From contig NZ_CAJZCD010000002.1 in the NCBI RefSeq assembly GCF_914768045.1, positions 186,001 through 250,000 on the forward strand: a stretch of DNA of 64,000 nucleotides, read 5' to 3'. The notes under the pieces were generated by a model. The model made no database searches. It was not told where the DNA came from and worked only from the letters and a program-made list of their open reading frames with translations. Positions 25,849 through 35,437 of the stretch are shown here, one piece after another (position 1 is the stretch's first letter; each line of letters opens with the position of its first letter). Source of the DNA: Snodgrassella communis. GTDB lineage: Bacteria > Pseudomonadota > Gammaproteobacteria > Burkholderiales > Neisseriaceae. The position numbers and the translations under genes are program-made.

Positions 25849-27237
25849 TCAGACTGTGCTATCCGTGTTATGGCTCAGCTTTTGATCCATAAGCTCTTCA
25901 AATTCACGCATACAGGTAGCGGCAATGGATAACATGGTATCAATTTCCTTTTTGGAAATAATCAGTGGTGGTGCTGCTACTATATGGTCGCCACAGGCGC
26001 GGAAAATCAGATTGTTTTTGAAAAAAATATCGCGGCAAAGTAAACCTGTAGTACCAAAATCCTCAAAAAATTCCCGCGTTTCACGGTTTTTTACCAGCGT
26101 AAAACCACACATCAGCCCTTCAGTTCGGATATCTGCAACGTATTTAAACTGACTGAATGTTTCCTGCCAGCGTTTACGTAGGTACGGGCCGGTTTTTGTA
26201 TATACTTTTTCGATAATATTTTTATCAGCCAGTATATTCAGGTTTTCGTACGCCACTGCCGCTGCAACCGGATGTCCGCTATAAGTAAAGCCATGATTGA
26301 ATTCACCACCAGCCAGCAGGCCTTCGGTGACTTTATCATTTACCAGCACGGCACCAATAGGTAAATATCCAGAAGATAGTCCTTTAGCGGTAGTACAGAT
26401 ATCAGGCGTAAAGCCTAGTGTTTGGAAGCCAAACCATTTTCCGGTACGGCCATAGCCGCAGATTACTTCATCAGATACCAGTAAAATATTATATTTTCTG
26501 CATATTTCTTCAATTCGAGGCCAGTAACTTGCTGGAGGAATAATCACGCCTCCTGCGCCCTGAATGGGTTCGCCAACAAAAGCAGCGATTTTATCTGCGC
26601 CAAGGGATAAGATTTTTTCTTCCAGCCAGTTAGCCGCACGGATACCGAATTCCTCTTCACTCTCATTGTCGTTGGCTAAACCGTAATACCACGGCTGTTC
26701 GATATGTACGATATTGGCTATGGGCAAATCACCCTGTTGATGCATACTTTTCATTCCGCCTAAGCTGGCACCACCAATGGTTGAGCCGTGATAGCCATTC
26801 CAGCGACCGATAATGATTTTTTTTGATGGTTGTCCTACTGATGCCCAGTAATGACGCACCATACGCATCATGGTATCAATTGATTCAGAACCAGAATTGG
26901 TATAAAACACATGATTAAATTCATCCGGCGTAATCTCTATCAGTTTCTCAGATAATTTAATTACGGCCGGATGGCTGGTTTTGAAAAAAGTGTTATAAAA
27001 CGGTAACACTTCCATTTGTTTCTTGGCAATTTTAGCCAGTTTCTTGCGCCCGTAACCAATGTTCACGCACCATAATCCGGCCATGCCATCAATGATTTCA
27101 GTACCGTCACTATCATAGACATAAATACCTTTAGCTTTAACCATCATGCGCACACCATTTTTTTTCAGCTGGCCATTATCCGAAAATGGGTGCAGGTGAT
27201 GTTTTACCGCATGTTTGGTATCGTTTTTTTTAGTCAT
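25849..27237 (-). CDS. spuC: Class III aminotransferase, SpuC-like polyamine:pyruvate aminotransferase
   Basis: A 462-residue PLP enzyme. Landmarks are HPFSDNGQLKKNG at the start, DGMAGLWCVNIGYGR, FYTNSGSESIDTMMRM, the acidic EVICGYGRTG and the Schiff-base lysine in TTAKGLSSGYLPIGA. Among class III enzymes the closest pattern I know is Pseudomonas SpuC. Long frames start at 27330, but ATG 27237 has a good AAGGAG upstream. It lies behind spuB-like and puuD/spuA-like genes on the same strand, so it should take the amino group from putrescine, spermidine or their gamma-glutamyl forms. The specific substrate is inferred. Confidence 0.83.
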   Translation of the reverse strand: MTKKNDTKHAVKHHLHPFSDNGQLKKNGVRMMVKAKGIYVYDSDGTEIIDGMAGLWCVNIGYGRKKLAKIAKKQMEVLPFYNTFFKTSHPAVIKLSEKLIEITPDEFNHVFYTNSGSESIDTMMRMVRHYWASVGQPSKKIIIGRWNGYHGSTIGGASLGGMKSMHQQGDLPIANIVHIEQPWYYGLANDNESEEEFGIRAANWLEEKILSLGADKIAAFVGEPIQGAGGVIIPPASYWPRIEEICRKYNILLVSDEVICGYGRTGKWFGFQTLGFTPDICTTAKGLSSGYLPIGAVLVNDKVTEGLLAGGEFNHGFTYSGHPVAAAVAYENLNILADKNIIEKVYTKTGPYLRKRWQETFSQFKYVADIRTEGLMCGFTLVKNRETREFFEDFGTTGLLCRDIFFKNNLIFRACGDHIVAAPPLIISKKEIDTMLSIAATCMREFEELMDQKLSHNTDSTV

Positions 27238-27326
27238 ATAAAGTACTCCTTTGTTAAATGGTATAAATTGTATGCTGATCTTGTTGCAAATAGTGCAACC
27301 GGCAGAAAATCGGCCATGTTTATGAT

Positions 27327-28661
27327 TCAAACATGTAACAGCAGGAATTTACGTTCCCATGGACTGATTACACGAAAGTATTCAGATACTTCCTGTTCTT
27401 TGACTGCAATGTACATCTCAACAAAACGCTGTCCCAATAGCTCGTGAATGGGTTCACACTGGCGCATACGTTCTATGGATTCTTCCAGCGTGGTAGGAAA
27501 TTGATAGGGCAGGGAATATGCATTAGTGCTTAAAGGTGCGCGTGGTTGTAGCTGCTCTTTAATCCCCAGATAACCACAACCCAGCGAACAGGCTATCGCC
27601 AGATAAGGATTAACGTCCACTCCGGCCAGCCGGTTTTCAATGCGCCTGCCTTTGGCACAGGCACGAGGAACACGTAAGCCAACCGTACGATTGTCATAAC
27701 CCCACTCTACATTGGTCGGCGCCGCAGTAAAACGAGTCAGACGTCGAAAAGAATTCACATACGGTGCAAAAAATGGCATGGTCAGAGGCAGATATTTTTG
27801 CAAACCGGCAATAAAATGGAAAAATAACTCAGAAGGTGTGCCATCAGCATTGCTGAAAGCATTATTACCGTTTTTAACTTCATTCAGGCTTTGGTGTATA
27901 TGCATGGCACTGCCCGGTTCGCACTCCATAGGCTTGGCCATAAAAGTGGCATACATTTTGTGATGAAATGCAGACTCCCGTACAGTACGTTTAAACAGAA
28001 ATACCTGATCAGCTAAATCTAGCGCATTGCCGTGCAGAAAATTAATTTCCATCTGTGCCGCACCAATTTCATGAATCAAGGTGTCTACTTCAAGATTCTG
28101 TTCGTGGCAATAATCGTATATTTCTTCAAATAACGGATCAAATTCATTCACGGCATCAACTGCATAGGAGCGGCGGCCGAATTCACTGCGTCCGGTACGT
28201 CCTATTGGTGGCTGTAATGGTACATCTGGGTCAGGGTTGGGTGAAATCAAATAAAATTCCATCTCAGGTGCAACAATCGGCTCCAATCCCATATTTTCAT
28301 ACAGTTTCAGTATGCGTTTGAGTACATTGCGTGGTGCGGTTTCTACCGGTAAATTGTCTGGGGAAAAACAGTCAAATATAAGTGATGCCGTGGGTTCCTG
28401 TGCCCAGGGAACAAACCGCAAAGTGCTAGGATCTGGTTTTAATTCCATATCTGCATCAGTTTCATCCAGCAGACTGGATTGCGGATATTCGCCTGTAACC
28501 GTTTGCAGTAACACTGCTTCAGGTAAACGCATATCCGGTTCAGATATGAATTTGTCTTTGGGAATAATTTTGCCGCGAGCTACACCTGTAATATCTGGCA
28601 AGATACATTCCACTTCGGTAATACCATGTTCTTTGAGCCAGTTAAAAATGCCATCATACAT
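27327..28661 (-). CDS. spuB: Gamma-glutamylpolyamine synthetase (glutamine synthetase family)
   Basis: A 444-residue glutamine-synthetase-fold ligase. It starts FNWLKEHGITEVECILPDITG, the PuuA/SpuB-type opening, and has the acidic metal-binding patches PEMEFYL and QMEINF, the HIHQSL motif and NRLAGVDVNPYLAIA. It lacks the GlnA adenylylation tyrosine region and sits in a polyamine gene set, so gamma-glutamylation of putrescine or spermidine is far more likely than ammonia assimilation. AAGGTG precedes the ATG. The start of spuA-like is just downstream on the opposite reading side, eight bases away, indicating one operon. Confidence 0.87.
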   Translation of the reverse strand: MYDGIFNWLKEHGITEVECILPDITGVARGKIIPKDKFISEPDMRLPEAVLLQTVTGEYPQSSLLDETDADMELKPDPSTLRFVPWAQEPTASLIFDCFSPDNLPVETAPRNVLKRILKLYENMGLEPIVAPEMEFYLISPNPDPDVPLQPPIGRTGRSEFGRRSYAVDAVNEFDPLFEEIYDYCHEQNLEVDTLIHEIGAAQMEINFLHGNALDLADQVFLFKRTVRESAFHHKMYATFMAKPMECEPGSAMHIHQSLNEVKNGNNAFSNADGTPSELFFHFIAGLQKYLPLTMPFFAPYVNSFRRLTRFTAAPTNVEWGYDNRTVGLRVPRACAKGRRIENRLAGVDVNPYLAIACSLGCGYLGIKEQLQPRAPLSTNAYSLPYQFPTTLEESIERMRQCEPIHELLGQRFVEMYIAVKEQEVSEYFRVISPWERKFLLLHV

Positions 28662-28669
28662 AAGTCACC

Positions 28670-29440
28670 TTAAAATGATTCCTTTTGCTTATACAATTTA
28701 TATTGCATACATGCTTCACGAAATGCCTTAAAAATAGCGCTAGAAAGCGGTTTTTGCCCATACAACCATTCAGGGTGCCATTGCACCGCATAGCCAAATA
28801 AGGGTGCGGCATCAATCCTGAATGCTTCAATTAGGCCATCTGGTGCGGTTGCTTCTATGCTAAGCCCAGGTGCTAAAGTTTTGACTCCTTGCTGGTGTAA
28901 AGAATTAACTGCATATTGTTGCTGGCCTGTAGCCAGCCACCTCATTAATAAGCTGTCTGCATGCAAATTGACAACATGAGCATCATCATATTGCACTTCA
29001 ATTGGTTGGTTAGCTGGTTCGCGATGATCCAGAAAACCGGGGATTTCCTGTAGTTGTTGATGAAGTGTGCCGCCAAGAGCGATGTTAATTTCCTGTAAGC
29101 CACGGCAAACACCAAGAAGTGGTATACCTATGTCAATAAGTTGGCGGATAAGCGGTAAAATAGTATGGTCGCGAGCAGGATCCTGTAGCGTTCCCTCGCG
29201 TATAATAGCTTCGCCATACCATTGTGGATCAATGTTGGAATATGAACCGGGTAGAAAAATACCATCTACCAGTGTCAGTAATCGCTGTAGTACAGTTTGG
29301 TCAGCTAAAGCTGGCAGCAAAATTACATCACCAACACAATCCTGCATTGCCCGAATGTATTTTTCACCCACAGCGTGGAAATTCAACTTACCTATCTGCT
29401 TCACGTCACATGGTATTCCAATTACTGGGCGCAATTGCAT
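28670..29440 (-). CDS. puuD: Class I glutamine amidotransferase-like hydrolase (PuuD/SpuA)
   Basis: A 256-residue class I glutamine amidotransferase fold of the peptidase C26 type. The nucleophile elbow is GVCRGLQEIN (Cys near residue 116) and the catalytic His-Glu pair is in QWHPEW. PuuD cleaves gamma-glutamyl-GABA to GABA and glutamate; Pseudomonas SpuA is the equivalent first gene of spuABC. Here it is also the first gene of a three-gene minus-strand operon with the synthetase and the aminotransferase. No aldehyde dehydrogenase or polyamine transporter gene is nearby, so the pathway is incomplete within this window. Confidence 0.85.
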   Translation of the reverse strand: MQLRPVIGIPCDVKQIGKLNFHAVGEKYIRAMQDCVGDVILLPALADQTVLQRLLTLVDGIFLPGSYSNIDPQWYGEAIIREGTLQDPARDHTILPLIRQLIDIGIPLLGVCRGLQEINIALGGTLHQQLQEIPGFLDHREPANQPIEVQYDDAHVVNLHADSLLMRWLATGQQQYAVNSLHQQGVKTLAPGLSIEATAPDGLIEAFRIDAAPLFGYAVQWHPEWLYGQKPLSSAIFKAFREACMQYKLYKQKESF

Positions 29441-29652
29441 AAATCAGTCTCAAAGTTTTAATAGTTAAGAGAATTTCTGAACACTGTATTGCATAATCCC
29501 ATGCCGTTAAAAAAATGGCAAGAATTCTTAAGTTAAAGTACTCAAGCGAAAAAATTTTTGAGTATCAAATATGAAAGCAAATGCCTGCTACACATGAGGC
29601 AGAACGGTTTTTGTTTGTCTGAACTGAATACTACACAAAATATGACTGATAA

Positions 29653-29678
29653 TAAAAAAGCCCCAAAATACTCGGGGC
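29653..29678 (-). terminator. Terminator of ppsR
   Basis: GCCCC (29660-29664) pairs with GGGGC (29674-29678), nine-base loop. On the minus strand a run of T follows (29653-29659). It lies 25 bases past the ppsR stop. Confidence 0.82.
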
Positions 29679-29702
29679 AAGAATGCATGGGTTTAAACAA
29701 CT

Positions 29703-30524
29703 TCAGAATCGGCGCTGTAACTTCGCTGCCAGAATAATGCTTGCAGCCAGCTCTTCAATAGACATATGCGTCGTATTAGTATAAGGAATGTTGAAACGAC
29801 GGAACATCTCTTCTGCTATTAAAATTTCACGCCGGCAATTATCACGGCTGGCATAGCGTGAATCAGGGCGCCGCTCAGAACGGATATGATGCAAGCGATC
29901 AGCTTCAATAGTCAATCCATATAGTTTTTGCCGGAATGGTTGTAACATTCTGGGTAATTGGTTGCTTTCCAGATCTTCAGGAATAAGTGGATAGTTAGCA
30001 GCACGGATGCCATATTGTAGAGCCAGATACAGGCAAGTGGGGGTTTTACCGCTACGGGACACGCCCATCAGAATCACATCGGCTTTTTGCAGTTCACGAT
30101 CGGTAATGCCATCATCGTGATTTAGAGTGAAGTTAATGGCCTCCATACGTTTATCATAACGTTCGGTATCATGCATACCATGAGTACGACCAATCGAGTG
30201 GTTTGCCGCAGTGGCCAGTTCATCTTCAAGTTCGCCAATAAAAGCATCATAAAAACTCATATGAAAACCGGCACTGGTTTTTATCAGCGTGCGGATATTT
30301 TCATCAACAATACTTGAAAAAACCAACGGGCGGGCATCACAAAGCTTTGCAGCTTCATTGATTAAAGCAACAATTTCTTGTGCTTTTGTTTCTGTATCAA
30401 TAAAAGGGTAGGTAGCACATTTGAATTCAATATTGTCAAACTGATTCAGCAAAGCCAGTCCCATGCTTTCAGCTGTAATTCCTGTGCGGTCGGAAACAAA
30501 AAAAACTTGGCGTACTGATTTCAT
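29703..30524 (-). CDS. ppsR: PpsR: bifunctional kinase/pyrophosphorylase regulating PEP synthase
   Basis: A 273-residue DUF299 protein. It switches PEP synthase off by ADP-dependent phosphorylation and on by phosphate-dependent dephosphorylation. The N terminus is VFFVSDRTGITAESMG, and the P-loop-like ADP-binding motif is GVSRSGKTPTCLYLA. Length equals the neisserial homologues as I remember them. The frame extends to a GTG at 30557, but ATG 30524 begins exactly at the conserved motif. Its target ppsA is the divergent neighbour, a context typical of betaproteobacteria. Confidence 0.95.
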   Translation of the reverse strand: MKSVRQVFFVSDRTGITAESMGLALLNQFDNIEFKCATYPFIDTETKAQEIVALINEAAKLCDARPLVFSSIVDENIRTLIKTSAGFHMSFYDAFIGELEDELATAANHSIGRTHGMHDTERYDKRMEAINFTLNHDDGITDRELQKADVILMGVSRSGKTPTCLYLALQYGIRAANYPLIPEDLESNQLPRMLQPFRQKLYGLTIEADRLHHIRSERRPDSRYASRDNCRREILIAEEMFRRFNIPYTNTTHMSIEELAASIILAAKLQRRF

Positions 30525-30928
30525 AATATTTACACGATTAAAGTTAAAAATTGCCACAACTAAATGGATGTCCTATTGTAAATGAAATTTACCCCTTGCT
30601 CATGTTCTGGTGTTGGTTTTTTTCAATAACAGTTTTGGAGAAAAATAACATTTAATTTGCACTACTCTGGCATATATATGCAGTTGTAATCTAATTTTCA
30701 GATAAATTTAAATTGCCAGCAAAGCAATTAAATTAGTATTTTTAACTAAAAATCGAGTTAATAATTAAAATACTTAAACTATCAATAATTTGTAGGTAAA
30801 ATGTGTTTGACTAAGGCTAAACTATGCTTACAAAGTGCAGGTAAATAGCCAAAAATACATGACATTTTAAACCTGACTAGTTAGAATAGATCGTCTTCAA
30901 CTTCCCCACTCCACACTGGATAACCATC
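30525..30928. other. Intergenic region between divergent ppsR and ppsA
   Basis: About 400 bases, A+T rich, expected to carry both promoters. A small palindrome (GTAAAT and ATTTAC around 30578-30592) lies near the ppsR side. I cannot assign -35 and -10 hexamers with confidence. Confidence 0.45.
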
Positions 30929-33316
30929 ATGGCCGGTAATAACGTAATCTGGTTTGAAAATTTGCGCATGACTGACGTTGAAAGCGTTGGCGGCAAAAAT
31001 GCTTCTCTTGGCGAGATGATTTCACAGCTCACCGAAAAAGGTGTGCGTGTTCCCGGTGGCTTTGCTACCACTGCCGAAGCCTATCGCAAATTTCTTGCCT
31101 ACGAAGGTTTGAGTGAACGAATTAATAACGAACTCAAGGCGCTAGATGTCGATAATGTTGCCGAATTGGCAAGAGTAGGTAAACAAATCCGTCAATGGAT
31201 TATGGATACCCCATTTCCACCTGAACTGGAATCAGATTTACAGGCTGCATGGGAAAAAATGGTGGCTGATGCCGGTACAGACCAGATTTGTGTTGCTGTG
31301 CGCTCTTCTGCTACGGCTGAAGATTTACCAGATGCATCATTTGCAGGCCAGCAAGAAACATTTCTGAATATCAGTGGCTATGATAATGTCAAGGAAGCTA
31401 TGCATCATGTATTTGCTTCATTGTATAATGACCGAGCCATCTCCTATCGTGTCCACAAGAATTTTGCTCATGATGTAGTTGCTCTTTCGGCTGGTGTACA
31501 GCGGATGGTACGTTCTGATAAAGGCGCATCCGGTGTAATGTTCACCATGGATACCGAATCTGGATTTGATCAGGTAGTATTCATTACTTCATCCTATGGA
31601 TTAGGTGAAACGGTAGTACAGGGCGCAGTCAATCCTGACGAATTTTACGTCCATAAGCCAACTCTTCGTGCAGGCCGTCCGGCCATTCTTCGTAAAACCA
31701 TGGGCTCAAAACTGATAAAAATGGTTTTCACCGATGCTGCACAGGCTGGTAAATCAGTTCAGACTGTAGATGTTGATCCTGTTGAGCGGAAGAAATTCTC
31801 CATCAGCGCTGAAGAAATCACTGAGCTGGCTCAGTATGCGCTGATTATTGAAGAACATTATGGCCGTCCGATGGATATCGAATGGGGACGTGATGGTATC
31901 GATGGTAAACTTTATATTCTGCAAGCACGTCCTGAAACAGTAAAATCTCAGGAAAATAGTAGTCGCATACTGCGCCGTTACCAGATTAATGATAAATCTG
32001 CCGTTCTGGTTGAAGGGCGTGCCATTGGCCAGAAAGTGGGTCAGGGCAAAGTAAGACTGGTTAAAAGCGTCGATGAAATGGACAAGGTTTTACCAGGTGA
32101 TGTGCTGGTTACCGATATGACTGATCCGGACTGGGAACCAGTAATGAAACGCGCTTCTGCGATCATTACCAATCGTGGTGGCCGAACCTGTCATGCTGCC
32201 ATTATTGCTCGTGAACTGGGTATTCCCGCTGTAGTGGGTTGTGGTAATGCCACTTCCGCTTTGCTAGATGGTCAGGAAGTAACAGTATCCTGTGCCGAAG
32301 GTGATACAGGCTATGTTTATGAAGGCTTATTGAAAGTTGATGTTAATGAAATACTGCTAGACAATATGCCGGAATCCCCTGCCAAAATCATGATGAACGT
32401 AGGTAATCCGGAGCTGGCTTTCAGCTTCTCTGGTTTGCCCGGCTATGGTATTGGTCTGGCTCGCATGGAATTTATTATTAACCGCCAGATTGGTATACAT
32501 CCTCGCGCTTTACTGGATTTTGACCAGCAGGATGAGCAGATGCAGGCTACCATCACCGATCGTATGGCTGGCTATACCTCTCCAGTAGATTTTTATGTTG
32601 ATAAAATTGCTGAAGGTGTTGCCACTCTAGCTGCTTCAGTTTATCCGAAAAAAGTGATTGTGCGCATGTCTGACTTCAAGTCAAACGAATACGCCAATCT
32701 GATTGGTGGTAATAAATACGAGCCACATGAAGAAAACCCAATGTTGGGTTTCCGTGGTGCAGCACGTTATGTTTCAGATGATTTCAAAGACTGCTTTGCG
32801 CTTGAATGTAAAGCGCTAAAATATGTTCGTGATGAAATGGGACTGACTAACGTCGAAATCATGATTCCATTCGTACGCACTCTGAAAGAAGCAGAACATG
32901 TGGTGCGAGCTTTGAAAGACAATGGTCTGGAGCGCGGAAAAAATGGTCTGCGGCTAATCATGATGTGCGAATTGCCAAGTAATGCTGTACTGGCTGAACA
33001 GTTTCTGAAATACTTCGATGGCTTCTCTATCGGTTCCAACGATATGACTCAGTTAACTCTGGGTGTGGATCGTGATAGTGGCGGTGCGATTGCAGGTACT
33101 TTCGATGAACGCGATCCGGCTGTTAAAGTAATGTTTAGTCTGGCAATCCAAGCTTGCCGCAAGTTAAATAAATACATTGGAATTTGTGGACAAGGGCCAT
33201 CTGACCATGCTGATTTTGCCAAATGGTTGATTGAAGAAGGAATTGAAACTATTTCTCTCAATCCTGATACTGTGATTGAAACTTGGTTGTATCTGGCAAA
33301 AGAATTGAAAAAATAA
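30929..33316 (+). CDS. ppsA: Phosphoenolpyruvate synthase
   Basis: A 795-residue enzyme making PEP from pyruvate and ATP (with AMP and phosphate) for gluconeogenesis. The N-terminal ATP-binding domain has [12 protein letters not shown] and [18 protein letters not shown]. The swivelling phosphohistidine domain carries the catalytic His in [19 protein letters not shown], next to the regulatory Thr that PpsR modifies. The C-terminal PEP-binding barrel shows [16 protein letters not shown], and [17 protein letters not shown]. Full length. It is divergent from ppsR and followed by a terminator. A PpsA in a low-GC Neisseriaceae suggests growth on organic acids; that is inference. Confidence 0.97.
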   Translation: MAGNNVIWFENLRMTDVESVGGKNASLGEMISQLTEKGVRVPGGFATTAEAYRKFLAYEGLSERINNELKALDVDNVAELARVGKQIRQWIMDTPFPPELESDLQAAWEKMVADAGTDQICVAVRSSATAEDLPDASFAGQQETFLNISGYDNVKEAMHHVFASLYNDRAISYRVHKNFAHDVVALSAGVQRMVRSDKGASGVMFTMDTESGFDQVVFITSSYGLGETVVQGAVNPDEFYVHKPTLRAGRPAILRKTMGSKLIKMVFTDAAQAGKSVQTVDVDPVERKKFSISAEEITELAQYALIIEEHYGRPMDIEWGRDGIDGKLYILQARPETVKSQENSSRILRRYQINDKSAVLVEGRAIGQKVGQGKVRLVKSVDEMDKVLPGDVLVTDMTDPDWEPVMKRASAIITNRGGRTCHAAIIARELGIPAVVGCGNATSALLDGQEVTVSCAEGDTGYVYEGLLKVDVNEILLDNMPESPAKIMMNVGNPELAFSFSGLPGYGIGLARMEFIINRQIGIHPRALLDFDQQDEQMQATITDRMAGYTSPVDFYVDKIAEGVATLAASVYPKKVIVRMSDFKSNEYANLIGGNKYEPHEENPMLGFRGAARYVSDDFKDCFALECKALKYVRDEMGLTNVEIMIPFVRTLKEAEHVVRALKDNGLERGKNGLRLIMMCELPSNAVLAEQFLKYFDGFSIGSNDMTQLTLGVDRDSGGAIAGTFDERDPAVKVMFSLAIQACRKLNKYIGICGQGPSDHADFAKWLIEEGIETISLNPDTVIETWLYLAKELKK

Positions 33317-33334
33317 TTTTTTCAATTAATTATA

Positions 33335-33370
33335 ATAAAGGTCGCTATTTTAATGGCGGCCTTTATTTTA
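33335..33370 (+). terminator. Terminator of ppsA
   Basis: ATAAAGG-CGC (33335-33345) pairs with GCG-CCTTTAT (33356-33366) with one internal mismatch, followed by T-rich sequence. Confidence 0.85.
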
Positions 33371-33725
33371 TAAATATATGAATGCATTGATTTTACTCAT
33401 TTAGCTTTTCAAACAGCTGAAATATAGTCTGGAATTAATTAGCCAATTTGATATTAGTCCTTTCTGATACATACAATCTAAATCTTATAATGCTAATTAG
33501 ATGCTTTGCAGTATATGATATAGGGTAATAGAATTTTAGAAATGTAATGATTTAGCCAATGAAAATGAAGGCTGCAATATTACTTGTATGGTGGCGCAGA
33601 GGATCTTATTGTGTATTCAGAATAAATCTTATTTAATTTGTTGAAATTTTTTCTGTATAAGTTATATGGCTGATAACTGTTTGTAACGAATTTTGGTTAT
33701 GAAATATTGGAAGCGTATACTGTAA
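33371..33725. other. Intergenic region between ppsA and ctpA terminators
   Basis: About 355 bases between two convergent transcription units. It is A+T rich; no frame, hairpin or repeat stands out. Confidence 0.5.
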
Positions 33726-33759
33726 TAAAAAAACAGATAGCAAAGCTATCTGTTTTTTT
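33726..33759 (-). terminator. Terminator of ctpA
   Basis: A perfect 15-base inverted repeat (33727-33741 with 33745-33759; core ACAGATAGC / GCTATCTGT) with three-base loop and A/T tracts on both ends, ten bases downstream of the ctpA stop. Confidence 0.9.
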
Positions 33760-33769
33760 AGATGGTGGC

Positions 33770-35296
33770 TTATTTCTTATCTTTTTTATCGGTGGCTTTG
33801 GCTGGTTTTTTGGCCGCAAGTCCTAACGATTGATTCCATTTAACTGGGTCTTTTACCAAGTCAAGAGCCGTTTTTAATTGCTCATCTTTAGCTGGGTTGG
33901 GCTCACGTCGAGCAAGCCAATCATCTTCATCTTTTTTCTTGTTACTTTTTGGCGTACTAGCTTTAGTGTCCTTGGTACTAGCTTTATCAGCATTATCATC
34001 CATATTATGAATGGCAGGTTCGCTGGCGGTAGGCGGCAGAGTAGTTTTTTTCTGACCACTTAACAGTTCACCATTAACTTCCTTGCCACCCAATGGATTG
34101 CTTAGATGTCCACCCAAATCAGCCTCACGGCTTTCAAATTTGCGGTTTTTATCTTTCACTTCAACATCAGGTACGATGCCTTGTGCCTGTATAGAACGGT
34201 CATTAGGAGTGTAATATAAAGCTGTAGTTAGTTTAACAGCACCACCATTGGATAATGGAATAACTGTTTGCACAGAACCTTTACCAAAACTCTGTGTACC
34301 TACAATCACAGCACGCTTGTAATCCTGTAATGCACCAGAAACGATTTCTGAAGCAGAAGCAGTACCCGAATTTACTAAAACTGTGATTGGGATAGTCTTC
34401 ATTTCATCAGATATATTAATTAGTGGATCACTGCCTTTTACGACATAATCCTTTGGAATTGCTTTTAAGACCATTCCTTCTTTTTTATCTCGGTTTTTGG
34501 TGCTGACTACCTTTACTCCGGGTTTCAAGAAAACTGCGGATACACCAACAGCACTATTTAATAAACCGCCTGGATCATCTCGTAAATCCAGTACTAAACC
34601 TTTAAGTGGCTGTTTGTTCTGCTGTTCCAGATTTTTAATGGCATCCGCCAGTAAGCTTACTGTATGTTCTTGGAATTGAGTAATGCGCACATAGCCATAA
34701 TCCGGTTCCAGTAGTTTATAGCGCACACTTTTAACTTTGATGATTGCCCTTGTCAGGTGTACCACTATAGGCTGGGTCTCATCTTTGCGTGCCAGTGTAA
34801 GCGTAATGCTGGTTCCTGGTTTACCACGCATTTTTTTCACGGCTTCAGTTGCTGTCATGTTGCGGGTAGACTCATTGTTGATTTTAACAATGTAATCTCC
34901 GCTTTTAATACCAGCGCGATCAGCCGGTGTGTCCTCAATTGGCGCCACAATTTTAATCAGCCCGTCTTCTGAACTGATTTCCATACCTAAACCACCAAAT
35001 TCACCAGTGGTGCTTTCCTGTAAGTCAGTATAATCTTTACCTGTTAGGTATTCTGAGTGTGGGTCAAGGTTATTGACCATACCTTTCATTGCACCTTCCA
35101 GAATCGCATCATCGGTTTTATTCTCGACATAATTGGCTTTAATCTGTCCATATACTTCAGCCATTGTATGCAGCGATCTTACTGGTAAAGCCTCAGACTT
35201 TTCATTGGCATAACCCTGTACACTCAGCGTAAGAATCATGCCACTGAAAGCACCTAAGGTATATAAAGCAGCTTTTTTTAATCTAGATTTAGCCAT
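33770..35296 (-). CDS. ctpA: S41 family carboxy-terminal processing protease
   Basis: A 508-residue periplasmic serine protease. The N-terminal hydrophobic segment (TLGAFSGMILTLSVQGYA) acts as signal peptide or anchor. A PDZ domain spans about residues 98-172 (GEFGGLGMEISSEDGLIKI). The S41 catalytic core includes LVLDLRDDPGGLL, the serine motif NSGTASASEIV (residues 309-319) and the catalytic lysine in SFGKGSVQT (Lys339). The last 100 residues are a Lys/Asp/Ser-rich, probably disordered tail ending in many lysines. The gene order ctpA, envC, gpmI on one strand groups cell-wall functions with glycolysis, though a 141-base gap separates it from envC. Confidence 0.93.
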   Translation of the reverse strand: MAKSRLKKAALYTLGAFSGMILTLSVQGYANEKSEALPVRSLHTMAEVYGQIKANYVENKTDDAILEGAMKGMVNNLDPHSEYLTGKDYTDLQESTTGEFGGLGMEISSEDGLIKIVAPIEDTPADRAGIKSGDYIVKINNESTRNMTATEAVKKMRGKPGTSITLTLARKDETQPIVVHLTRAIIKVKSVRYKLLEPDYGYVRITQFQEHTVSLLADAIKNLEQQNKQPLKGLVLDLRDDPGGLLNSAVGVSAVFLKPGVKVVSTKNRDKKEGMVLKAIPKDYVVKGSDPLINISDEMKTIPITVLVNSGTASASEIVSGALQDYKRAVIVGTQSFGKGSVQTVIPLSNGGAVKLTTALYYTPNDRSIQAQGIVPDVEVKDKNRKFESREADLGGHLSNPLGGKEVNGELLSGQKKTTLPPTASEPAIHNMDDNADKASTKDTKASTPKSNKKKDEDDWLARREPNPAKDEQLKTALDLVKDPVKWNQSLGLAAKKPAKATDKKDKK

Positions 35297-35437
35297 TATT
35301 TCTGTAGTTCTTTCTGATAACGACGATAATTCAGGGGATAAATGTCCTGTTTGTAACAGGATTCACAAAAATTCTAAACCGGGCAAAGTGTACACTATAA
35401 AGTTACCTGAGGTAATAGAATAATGCCATAATGAGTT

